Source: a virus
Length of the DNA: 36,130 nt
IMG/VR virus record: IMGVR_UViG_3300007735_000676
Span: 1 to 36,130 of that record
Strand: one strand, 5' to 3'
This document shows, piece after piece, positions 1 through 7,485 of the stretch (positions within the stretch are counted from its first letter, which is position 1; every line of letters begins with the position of its first letter). The translations under genes were made by a program, and so were the position numbers. The notes beneath the pieces are model-generated. The model saw only the letters and a list, made by a program, of their open reading frames with translations, was not told the origin of the DNA and searched no databases.

Positions 1-187
1 AGAGATGCCCCGATTCCCCCAGCCAACAAGTCACCGTATATATTACTGTTCGTCACTGAATTTTACCCAAAAACCATTTTAGGAAGTAGCACCAAGACAC
101 TTAAATAAAAGGAAAAGCAAACCAACAAAAGCAACTATGCAATTCCTCTAAAATAAGTCGCACAGGAAAGAATAGATGGAGGACTAA
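1..187. other. non-coding leader before the terminase genes
   Basis: No credible gene is visible here; the only short reading frame, starting at the ATG at 5, is about 25 codons with no ribosome site. The stretch contains a GACA-type promoter-like box (91-106) and ends in a good ribosome-binding site, GGAGG, at 179-183 just before the ATG at 188. It would be the leader of the packaging and virion operon. Whether it joins the right end of the window, as in a circular or permuted genome, cannot be told. Confidence 0.6.
91..106 (+). promoter_or_regulatory. GACA-type promoter-like motif before terminase
   Basis: The sequence ACCAAGACACTTAAAT resembles the ACAAGACACATAAT box found before other operons in this window, with TTAAAT in the -10 position. 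It lies about 80 bases before the terminase start. It is the weakest copy of the motif, so the call rests mainly on the family of sites. Confidence 0.3.
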
Positions 188-724
188 ATGCCAAGAGAAA
201 AAGGTCAAATCAACAATCAATACAAAGCTCTAATGAATGAATATGTTGAATGGTATCTACTAGACAAACACACCAAGATAGTAAATGACCTACCTGTCAA
301 TACAGCCAAGTGGGCAAAAGCCAAAGGCATCACAGATAGGACAGTTAGAAATTGGATGGCAAATGAAGAGTTCCTAGCTAAGATAGAGAACCGAAGAAAA
401 GAGTTAGCACTAGCTTTACCAGGTGCAACAGCTGGAGCAATTACTCCAATTGCAGTATTGAAGGCTGGTAAGGATGATGAGAAGTCAGACTACGAAAAGA
501 TAAAAGCCAAGTTAGTAGAGAGAGCATTAGCAGGTGATAGAGTAAGTTCTGAAATTTACTTTAAGACCTATGGTAAGACTTATGTTGACGAAGAACAAGC
601 TGCACGTAAAGCAGACTTCAGAGAGCAAGACATCTCACAACTCTACGCAAGAGTATTAGCAATGATACCAACTGAAGTAATGAAAGAAGAGTTACAGAAA
701 CGAGAAGTTGTAGTTAATGAGTAG
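188..724 (+). CDS. probable terminase small subunit (HTH DNA-binding)
   Basis: 178 aa. Inferred to recognise viral DNA and start packaging with the large subunit. Residues about 30-70 (AKWAKAKGITDRTVRNWM) form a clear helix-turn-helix, followed by a charged helical region up to the C terminus, as in small terminases of the phBC6A51/terS type. The ATG at 188 follows GGAGG at 179-183. Its last eight bases overlap the start of the large terminase gene, a usual translationally coupled pair. The assignment comes from the HTH and the position; sequence similarity among small terminases is poor, so another HTH protein is possible but less likely. Confidence 0.72.
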   Translation: MPREKGQINNQYKALMNEYVEWYLLDKHTKIVNDLPVNTAKWAKAKGITDRTVRNWMANEEFLAKIENRRKELALALPGATAGAITPIAVLKAGKDDEKSDYEKIKAKLVERALAGDRVSSEIYFKTYGKTYVDEEQAARKADFREQDISQLYARVLAMIPTEVMKEELQKREVVVNE

Positions 725-2435
725 TCCTGCAATAGTTTCAGAGTTAGAAAGACTTTGGATTGAGTTAGAGTGGCGTAAGTGTGCAGAAGACCCATTTTAC
801 TTTATTAGCACTTATATCTGGATTGAGTCAGAGAGAGATGCTAGAGGTCGTGAGCCATTTGAACTATTTGATTATCAGTTAGATAGTTTAGAAGCTTATA
901 TGAAGAAACGATTTGTTGTTATTCTAAAAGCACGTCAGTTAGGTTTTACTACTCTTGCTATGGCTTATGCTCTATGGCAGTGTCTATTCAAGCCAAGAGC
1001 AAATATCCTATTGATCTCAAAATCCCAAGATAGTGCCGATAAGAACTTAGGTATGGCAAGGTTTATGTATTCGTTTCTTCCAGATTGGTTAAAGACAAGA
1101 GGACCAGAGTTAGATGGAGATGCAGCTAAGCAAATGGTCTTCAAATACTACGATGGCACAATAAACCGATTGAAGTCATTTGCAGGTACAAAAACTGCAG
1201 GTGCTGGTGAAACTGCCTCATTGGTTATATTAGATGAGTTTGCTCTTATGGAAGACCCTGCATCTACCTATCGAACAATTAAACCAACTACTGATGCTGG
1301 TGGTCGTTTGATAATTATCTCAACTGCTCGTGGTGGTAATAATATGTTTGCTAAGATTTATAGAGATGCTAAACGTGGTAACAATGAGTTTCATGCTATA
1401 TTCCAACCATGGACTAGTAGTCGTCTTATTACACCAGAACAATATGAGATTAAGAAAAGAGAGTTTATTGCAGAACCATGGTTATTCTTTGCTGAGTATC
1501 CAAGTACAGATGAAGAAGCATTTAGAGAATCTGGTAGACCACGTTTTACTTGGTTACCTGATGAAGCTAGTCTTGATGAGTATTATGTTCATGGTACTAT
1601 TGTAGATACACCAACTGGTTATGAATTTGTAGCTGAGGATTATGGGCAGTTACATCTAGCTTATCCACCTGAAGCAATTGAGTGGCAGAGGCAATTTGTT
1701 ATTGCTTGTGACCCTTCACTTGGAACTGGTAATGACTATTCAGCAGTTCATATCTTGCAATTACATGAAGATGGCACACCAGAGATTATAGGTTACTATG
1801 CAAATAATACAATTGAACCAGCTGAACTAGCTACTGAATTAGATCTAATGGGTAGATACTTTGTTGGAGCAAATCAAATATCTGCATTACTTGTAATTGA
1901 AAATGCTGGTGGTGTTGGTATCTCATTGATAGATAAGTTAAGAAACCAATTGCACTATCCAAACTTATATAGATATATCCCACCTGCTGTTGCTAAGAGA
2001 AAGAGAGCACCAGTATTTGGTTTCCCTACAACAAAAGCAACTAAACCATTAATCATAAATAGACTAGCTGAATACATAGTACCAATGTCAGATAATAGTT
2101 GCAGATTACTAAATGTATATCCAAAGTTACGTGAAGAGTTATCAACTTATGTTAGACGAGAGAATGGAACAACAGCTGCTGATATTGGATGTCATGACGA
2201 CTTGGTAATATCTTTGGCAATTGGTCTATATGTTCTATTAGAGGAAGTGCAACCTGTCGGTAATAATGTGATAAGTGAGAGAGTTAAAGAGGGTGAATTC
2301 CGACTTGACCTTACAGAATTATATCGGGAGGCTAATGTGATTCAGAAAATAGAGAATAAGTCTAATAGACGTTTCTGGGCTAACCATCGCAGAGCTGTAA
2401 GAAAGACACAGAGGAGAAATAATCGTGGCTTCTAA
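717..2435 (+). CDS. terL: terminase large subunit
   Basis: 572 aa packaging motor with an N-terminal ATPase and a C-terminal RNase H-fold nuclease. The Walker A-like loop is KARQLGFTT (residues 71-79), the gp17-like variant form, and Walker B is VILDE (170-174). The nuclease acidic residues are visible as D332 in ACDPSLG, E395 in LVIEN and the HDD at 493-495. The protein docks on the portal and cuts concatemers into capsid-sized or unit-length DNA. It overlaps the small terminase by eight bases and the portal gene by eleven. All key residues and the full length are present, so it should be active. Confidence 0.95.
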   Translation: MSSPAIVSELERLWIELEWRKCAEDPFYFISTYIWIESERDARGREPFELFDYQLDSLEAYMKKRFVVILKARQLGFTTLAMAYALWQCLFKPRANILLISKSQDSADKNLGMARFMYSFLPDWLKTRGPELDGDAAKQMVFKYYDGTINRLKSFAGTKTAGAGETASLVILDEFALMEDPASTYRTIKPTTDAGGRLIIISTARGGNNMFAKIYRDAKRGNNEFHAIFQPWTSSRLITPEQYEIKKREFIAEPWLFFAEYPSTDEEAFRESGRPRFTWLPDEASLDEYYVHGTIVDTPTGYEFVAEDYGQLHLAYPPEAIEWQRQFVIACDPSLGTGNDYSAVHILQLHEDGTPEIIGYYANNTIEPAELATELDLMGRYFVGANQISALLVIENAGGVGISLIDKLRNQLHYPNLYRYIPPAVAKRKRAPVFGFPTTKATKPLIINRLAEYIVPMSDNSCRLLNVYPKLREELSTYVRRENGTTAADIGCHDDLVISLAIGLYVLLEEVQPVGNNVISERVKEGEFRLDLTELYREANVIQKIENKSNRRFWANHRRAVRKTQRRNNRGF

Positions 2436-4329
2436 AATAAGACCCTATTCTTTAAGTGAGATACAAGATTTAATAAATGATGCAAAGGAGCGTTACAAGT
2501 GGAGACACTCTTGGTTTCGTTCGCTTGAAACACTTTATCGTACTGGCAAGTCGATGCCTCTTTCAGAATCTACGGTAACTGGAACTGTCTTTGAACGTAT
2601 GCACCCTGCTGATTTTGAAACCATCAATATGGTTTTACCACATCTAAATATAATCTTAGCATCTGTGGTAGCTAGAGATCCTAAACCAATTGCTGTTCCT
2701 TATTCTGGTGGAGAAGATAGTGAGACTACTGCAAAGGTAGCTGAGGCAGTAGCAAGTTATTATTGGTTAAGAACAAATGCAACTTCTGTATTAAGAGATA
2801 TGGCACAAGATATGGTTGTCTTGGGTAATGGGTTTTGTAAGATAGGTTGGAAGCATAGTGTAGTTGAAACACCAAGAACACAAGAGGATATTACCAAAGA
2901 TCTCACAGGTGTTCTAAAATCTGAAGTTGTCCTAGCTGCTGAAGAAGGTAGAGATACTAATATACAAAATGTTGCAGACTTTGTATCTATCACAGATAAG
3001 AGAGTTGAAGCTGATGAACCTTATGTAGAGTATGTAAGTCCATACGATATTTTCTTTCCAGCTAATGCAAGAAGAATTGAAGAAACTCGTTGGGTAGCAC
3101 AACGTATTGTTCTACCTATTGATGAAATAAAAGCTAATCCAGTTTTGAAAAATACCAAAGACCTAATCAAAGATGGTGTAATGGATATTAGAGAAAGAGA
3201 TACTGGTCGTGGTGACCCATCAACAATTGAACCAATGATATATGAAACTGCAACTATCTATGAGTTCTATGATATGAGAACAAGAACATTAACAGTTACT
3301 CAATTAGGTTCAGAGAAACCATTATATCAAGGTGATATACCTTACTCACATAGACACGTTCCTTATGTTCACATGAGAAACTTCTCTGATGGTGGTCAAG
3401 AGATTTGGTCATTTGGTGATCTTGAAAACATTGCTTCATTACAAGAAAAACTAAATGAGACATTTACTGAACAAGTAGATAATATGAGAAGAGCTGGTAA
3501 TAAGTATGTTACTATTCGTGGTTTATTTGATAGTGAATCAAGAGATAGACTTGAAAGTGATGAACCAGATGTAGTTGTTGAAATGGAATCTGTATCAGGT
3601 ATAAATCCAAAAGATGCAATTACCGTATTACCAAGAGCTCCACTACCTGCAGATATTTACAATGCACAAAATAAATTTGAAGATGCAATGAGACAAGTTC
3701 TTGGTATAAATGATTTCCAAGCAGGTGGTCTTGGTGCTGATAGAATGTCTGCTTATGCCGCTGCTGTTGTTGATGGTGTAGCCACACTAAGAGCAAAAGA
3801 TAAACAACAGAGTGTTGAGAAAGCAGCAGCAAATATATTTAATCAGATAATTAGATTATGTCAAGAGTTTATGTTAGAGAATAGAGCAGTAAGATTAGTT
3901 GGTGTTAATGGTGGTATATGGGCTGATATTGATACTAGCGTTTTATCTGGTGAGTTTGATATGAGAGTTGAGGGTGGTTCTTTATCTGCTATAAATCCTG
4001 CAACAAGACAAGCAAGAGCTATTGAAATGCTTGGCACAATTGTTCCTGTGTTAAATACTTTTGGTTATAATACTGAACCAGCACTAAGACATATAGTTAG
4101 AGATTTAGGTTATGACCCTGATGTCTTCTTAGTAAAAGCAGCACCAGCACCAGAGACTATGTTACCACCTGAAGCAGGTGCAGTAACTCCATCACCTGAA
4201 GAAATTATTACATTATTAGGACAACAGACAGGTCAATTACCATTAACACCTGAAGAGCAATTACTTGCTGGTCCTGCTGAGTTATCACCAGAAATTGCAC
4301 CTGATGCAGGTCAAGCTGGACTAGTGTAA
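2425..4329 (+). CDS. portal protein (P22-like)
   Basis: 634 aa. It would form the dodecameric ring at one capsid vertex through which DNA enters and leaves. The order of predicted segments fits the long P22-type portal family: an N-terminal helical part, the MRNFSDGG...IWSFGDLENIASLQ central region, then FEDAMRQVLGINDFQAG and a helical stem (about residues 420-480). The C-terminal 70 residues are Pro/Glu-rich and probably flexible. The start is GTG at 2425 behind GAGGAG (2411-2416), inside the end of the large terminase gene. Position right after terL supports the call. Confidence 0.9.
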   Translation: MASKIRPYSLSEIQDLINDAKERYKWRHSWFRSLETLYRTGKSMPLSESTVTGTVFERMHPADFETINMVLPHLNIILASVVARDPKPIAVPYSGGEDSETTAKVAEAVASYYWLRTNATSVLRDMAQDMVVLGNGFCKIGWKHSVVETPRTQEDITKDLTGVLKSEVVLAAEEGRDTNIQNVADFVSITDKRVEADEPYVEYVSPYDIFFPANARRIEETRWVAQRIVLPIDEIKANPVLKNTKDLIKDGVMDIRERDTGRGDPSTIEPMIYETATIYEFYDMRTRTLTVTQLGSEKPLYQGDIPYSHRHVPYVHMRNFSDGGQEIWSFGDLENIASLQEKLNETFTEQVDNMRRAGNKYVTIRGLFDSESRDRLESDEPDVVVEMESVSGINPKDAITVLPRAPLPADIYNAQNKFEDAMRQVLGINDFQAGGLGADRMSAYAAAVVDGVATLRAKDKQQSVEKAAANIFNQIIRLCQEFMLENRAVRLVGVNGGIWADIDTSVLSGEFDMRVEGGSLSAINPATRQARAIEMLGTIVPVLNTFGYNTEPALRHIVRDLGYDPDVFLVKAAPAPETMLPPEAGAVTPSPEEIITLLGQQTGQLPLTPEEQLLAGPAELSPEIAPDAGQAGLV

Positions 4330-4334
4330 TAAAT

Positions 4335-4356
4335 CTGTCGGAACAAGACACATAAT
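4335..4356 (+). promoter_or_regulatory. composite promoter-like motif before the scaffold gene
   Basis: This copy contains both versions of the motif seen in the window: CTGTCGG at 4335-4341, and ACAAGACACATAAT at 4343-4356 whose CATAAT (4351-4356) would be the -10 element. CTGTCGG is separated from CATAAT by exactly nine bases. It starts six bases after the portal stop codon, so it could give the scaffold and capsid genes their own promoter. Confidence 0.5.
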
Positions 4357-4466
4357 TAGGAGAGTAGGTATCTTTATCCTACTTTCATAGCCGAACAAGC
4401 AAACTCTAATCGTAAATTCGAAAAACGACCCTAGAGGCTATGACACTCGGACAGGAGAAAAAGAAA
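4357..4466 (+). promoter_or_regulatory. structured 110-base leader of the scaffold/capsid unit
   Basis: No gene lies here. A hairpin with arms AGTAGG and CCTACT occupies about 4364-4383, and the 8-base arms TCATAGCC (4385-4392) and GGCTATGA (4436-4443) can pair across a 43-base loop. No T-run follows, so these do not look like simple terminators. They may control translation or RNA stability of the scaffold and capsid genes. This is inference from pairing only. Confidence 0.35.
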
Positions 4467-5498
4467 ATGACAGAGCAAGACAATTTCGAAAACCTATTTG
4501 AAGCAGCGTTATTAGAGCTGAATAAAACAACAGCTGAACAGCCAACTAATGAACCTGAGCAAGTAGAACAAACTGAACCTACTAATGTTGCTGAAGTAGC
4601 AACTGAAGTCACTGGAGAGACGGAAGTAGGTGAAGAAGAAGTTGAGACCTCTGTTGACAGCGAAGTAACAACTGACACTAAACCTATCGCTGTAACTGAA
4701 AATGATACTATCGTTCTTCCTGATGGCACTACGGTGTCTGTCAAGGAGGCAACGCTACGTCAAGCAGATTATACTCGCAAGACACAAGCGTTGGCTGAGG
4801 AGAAACGACAAATTGAAGCAGATCGGACTGCAGCCCAGTCTGCTGTAGATTATGTTGAGAACCTCACAAAAGCGTGGCAATCTAATCAGGCGGAAGTAGT
4901 AAGTGGATTTATCAGCTCCACAGATGATCCAACCTTAATCCTTTCGCAGGTTATCGTAGAATTAGCTAAGGCTGAAAAATTAGACCCTAAGTTTTTGGAA
5001 ACCTTTGGTATAACATCAGAGACCCAAGAGAAGTGGGCAACCGAAGCTAAAAGCCAAAATGAATTACAAAGTGTAAAAGCAAGACTTGAACGCTTTGAAA
5101 ATGAAAAAGCTCGTGAATTGCAATCTCAAAAAGAGAAAGAGCAAGAAGAGCAATTGGTTAAAGAATATGATAATCAATGGAAGAATATTGTAATTTCAAA
5201 CAATATAAAACTTGATCCTCAAAAGGAACTTGATTTGAAAATTGAAGTATTACAATATGCTCTCAATTATGGAATCCCAAATCTTGATGCCGCATGGAAA
5301 GCATTACAGTTTGAGAAATCCAAAACAGCAACACCAGCAGTCAATAAAAATAAAGCTGCTGTTGATGCAAAGAAGTTAGCTACAAATGCTATCACATCTA
5401 AATCAGCAGGTAAATCGGTAGTAACTAATAAGCCAATATCGAATATCGAAGATGCAGTGTGGCAGACATTTAATGAACTAACTAACAAGTCGAATTAA
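4467..5498 (+). CDS. capsid scaffolding protein
   Basis: 343 aa. It would guide assembly of the procapsid and then leave. The sequence is strongly charged, rich in Glu, Gln, Lys and Thr, with an acidic N-terminal half and long helical coiled-coil stretches (for example NELQSVKARLERFENEKARELQ), typical of scaffolds. It sits between portal and capsid genes. The frame is open from 4440, but the ATG at 4467 is the better start because AGGAG at 4453-4457 lies nine bases before it. No protease domain is seen. The call is by composition and place, as scaffolds conserve little sequence. Confidence 0.8.
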   Translation: MTEQDNFENLFEAALLELNKTTAEQPTNEPEQVEQTEPTNVAEVATEVTGETEVGEEEVETSVDSEVTTDTKPIAVTENDTIVLPDGTTVSVKEATLRQADYTRKTQALAEEKRQIEADRTAAQSAVDYVENLTKAWQSNQAEVVSGFISSTDDPTLILSQVIVELAKAEKLDPKFLETFGITSETQEKWATEAKSQNELQSVKARLERFENEKARELQSQKEKEQEEQLVKEYDNQWKNIVISNNIKLDPQKELDLKIEVLQYALNYGIPNLDAAWKALQFEKSKTATPAVNKNKAAVDAKKLATNAITSKSAGKSVVTNKPISNIEDAVWQTFNELTNKSN

Positions 5499-5526
5499 AA
5501 ACCTGTCCAAGAAAAGGAGATAAAAC

Positions 5527-6729
5527 ATGGCTCTAGGTCAAAATGACTTCAATGAGTTGTTATCCGCAACAATCCAAAAGATTGAGAAGCAACTCGTAGA
5601 TAACGTGCTAACCGCACACCCAACACTAGACTTCCTAAAAGCAAACGTAAAGTCTGCAACAGGACCGTCTGTTATATTCCCAATCATTGCAGCTGATGAT
5701 ACTTCAACAGTATTCACAGACGCATCGGGAACATTCTCAACTGCTAAATCAAGCGACATTTTAGGTGTTGCTAAATATGATTGGGCTGAACCACTAGTAT
5801 CAAAGGTTCGTGTTGAGTTCAAGCAATTAGAAATGAACAGCGGTCCAGAGGCTGTTGTATCATTAGCAAAGGCACACCTTGATGCTGCTGTTAAAGGACA
5901 TGGCAAGAAGATTGCTACTGTTCTACACACCGCAGGATCAGCTGGTGCTGGAGCTTTCAATACGCTAGACGAAATTATTTCAAATAGCGATAAGCTAACT
6001 ACAACCACTGCAAGAACTGTTGGTGGTATACGTGGTGGAGTTGCAACAAAATCAGTAACTAATTATGAGAGAGCTGGAACTACAGCAACTCTTACAATTG
6101 GAGCTAACGATTATATCGTTGGTGACTCTGTTGTTGTTACTGGTGTTATTCCAGCAGTCGCAGGTACGTTTACTCTTACCGCTGTTACTGCAACAACCAT
6201 AAGCTATACAACCGCAACTTCAGCAACTGTAGGAACTACTGCAACCACTGGTTCAGTAACTGCTGATGCTATCAAGACCTACTGGATAGCAACTGAGAAA
6301 TCACTTGCTAAGTCTGGTGGTTCTGCTGTTGATATCAGAGTAGCGTTTAGAACAATCTCTGATGACATCTATGTAGCTTCTGGTGAAAGACCAAATGCTA
6401 TCATAGCTGGTCGTGATGTATTCTCTGAGTATGAGAATTCATTTGATAGCAAGATACAGTATAACAATGTATCAGGAACTGGTGAGACTCGTTTCCGTCA
6501 GATTGATTTTGATGGTATTCCTGTTCGCCTTGATCCAGATGCTCCAGTTGATACTGCATATTTTATTAACACAGATTACCTTGTAGCTCGCTACTTGGCA
6601 TCTAACTTCATGAAGGCTATGCCAGCTCAACAGATTGTCGGTACTCTTGATACCGTAACTCCGTTGGCTACTGTTCTAACTTTTGGAACAAATAACCGCA
6701 GAGCTCATGGTAAGCTAGTACGTATCTGA
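5527..6729 (+). CDS. major capsid protein with inserted Ig-like domain
   Basis: 400 aa. It would build the icosahedral head. Residues 1-165 and 250-400 read as a phage capsid protein of HK97-type fold (FLKANVKSATGPSVIFP near the N terminus; RPNAIIAGRDVFSEYE and VRLDPDAPVDTAYFIN later). Between them, about residues 175-246 form a Thr/Val-rich beta domain (ATLTIGANDYIVGDSVVVTG followed by GTFTLTAVTATTISYTTA) that resembles Ig-like domains inserted in many phage surface proteins. The start follows an AAGGAG site. The gene is followed by a strong terminator, fitting a highly expressed product. Confidence 0.88.
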   Translation: MALGQNDFNELLSATIQKIEKQLVDNVLTAHPTLDFLKANVKSATGPSVIFPIIAADDTSTVFTDASGTFSTAKSSDILGVAKYDWAEPLVSKVRVEFKQLEMNSGPEAVVSLAKAHLDAAVKGHGKKIATVLHTAGSAGAGAFNTLDEIISNSDKLTTTTARTVGGIRGGVATKSVTNYERAGTTATLTIGANDYIVGDSVVVTGVIPAVAGTFTLTAVTATTISYTTATSATVGTTATTGSVTADAIKTYWIATEKSLAKSGGSAVDIRVAFRTISDDIYVASGERPNAIIAGRDVFSEYENSFDSKIQYNNVSGTGETRFRQIDFDGIPVRLDPDAPVDTAYFINTDYLVARYLASNFMKAMPAQQIVGTLDTVTPLATVLTFGTNNRRAHGKLVRI

Positions 6730-6741
6730 TAAATAAAGGAT

Positions 6742-6777
6742 ATAGCCCTGATAGAGATATCGGGGCTATTTCTTTTT
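6742..6777 (+). terminator. rho-independent terminator after the capsid gene
   Basis: An 11-base-pair stem (6742-6752 with 6759-6769, one G-T pair) closes a 6-base loop and is followed by TTTCTTTTT. This is the clearest intrinsic terminator in the window. It separates the capsid gene from the tail genes and immediately precedes another promoter-like motif. Confidence 0.9.
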
Positions 6778-6797
6778 GTCGGTATATAAGCAATAAG
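6777..6797 (+). promoter_or_regulatory. TGTCGG-N9-AATAAG promoter-like motif before adaptor gene
   Basis: TGTCGG (6777-6782) and AATAAG (6792-6797) are nine bases apart, the same spacing as in three other intergenic copies. It lies directly after the capsid terminator and 17 bases before the adaptor start codon, a natural place to restart transcription for the tail genes. Confidence 0.45.
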
Positions 6798-6814
6798 TGT
6801 AGGAGGTTTACAAA

Positions 6815-7483
6815 TTGAATTTATCACAAATAAGAAGTTATGTAAGATCTTTAACAGGTATTCCTTCTGCTGATATTATATCAAATGCTGATATTAACCA
6901 ATTTATAAATGAATCGTATTTTGAGATATTAAGAGAAGCTGATTGGAACTTTCTAAGAGCATCAACTACACTAACTTTATCAAGTGGTGTTGCTAGTTAT
7001 GCACTACCAGCAAATGTCAATGAAGGTCAAATAGCAAGTGTAACTGTATTATCTGATGATACCAATAGAAGACAATTAAGACCAAGAAATAGATATACAA
7101 CCGATGATTCACCTGGACCATTAAATGTAGGTAAACCAATGGAGTATTCTGTTTATAATGGCAATATACAATTTTTTCCAACACCTGATAGTAATGAAGT
7201 TGTGACATTTAGATATTTTACTATACAACCTGAACTAAGTATTGATGCAGATGTTCCACAATTTGATTCTAAGTATCATTATATAATAGCTTATGGTGCA
7301 GCTATTAAAGTTTTATTCCGTGAAGGTGATGATACTGAGAGACGTAAGTTTTATACTGAACAATTTTATCGTGGTTTAGATCAAATGAAAATACAACTAC
7401 TATCTGAAAGAGATAGATCTATATTTAGAATTGGTGGCAGAAGAAGAATATACGGCAGACGTGATCCGTTCTATGGGGTATAA
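6815..7483 (+). CDS. head-to-tail adaptor protein
   Basis: 222 aa. It would sit under the portal ring and connect it to the short tail. The N-terminal helices (LSQIRSYVRSLTG, ADINQFINESYFEILREADW) followed by a beta part with YALP and VTFRYF, then a C-terminal helix, fit the adaptor family represented by P22 gp4 and T7 gp11-like proteins. The start is TTG at 6815, chosen because AGGAGG at 6801-6806 is eight bases upstream and the N-terminal motif begins there. It is followed two bases later by the nozzle-like gene. Exact family membership was not tested. Confidence 0.72.
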   Translation: MNLSQIRSYVRSLTGIPSADIISNADINQFINESYFEILREADWNFLRASTTLTLSSGVASYALPANVNEGQIASVTVLSDDTNRRQLRPRNRYTTDDSPGPLNVGKPMEYSVYNGNIQFFPTPDSNEVVTFRYFTIQPELSIDADVPQFDSKYHYIIAYGAAIKVLFREGDDTERRKFYTEQFYRGLDQMKIQLLSERDRSIFRIGGRRRIYGRRDPFYGV

Positions 7484-7485
7484 TT

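Noticed and set aside
2256-2276. CTGTCGG-like match with GATAAG nine bases later inside the large terminase gene
   Set aside because: Lies within coding sequence of a conserved gene; taken as a chance match and not counted as a promoter copy.
4406-4744. 112-codon minus-strand frame opposite the scaffold gene
   Set aside because: Ser/Val/Thr-rich translation is the complement of the Glu/Thr-rich scaffold sequence; no independent evidence.
5538-6008. 156-codon minus-strand frame opposite the capsid gene
   Set aside because: Shadow of a highly expressed capsid gene; no ribosome site or recognisable sequence.
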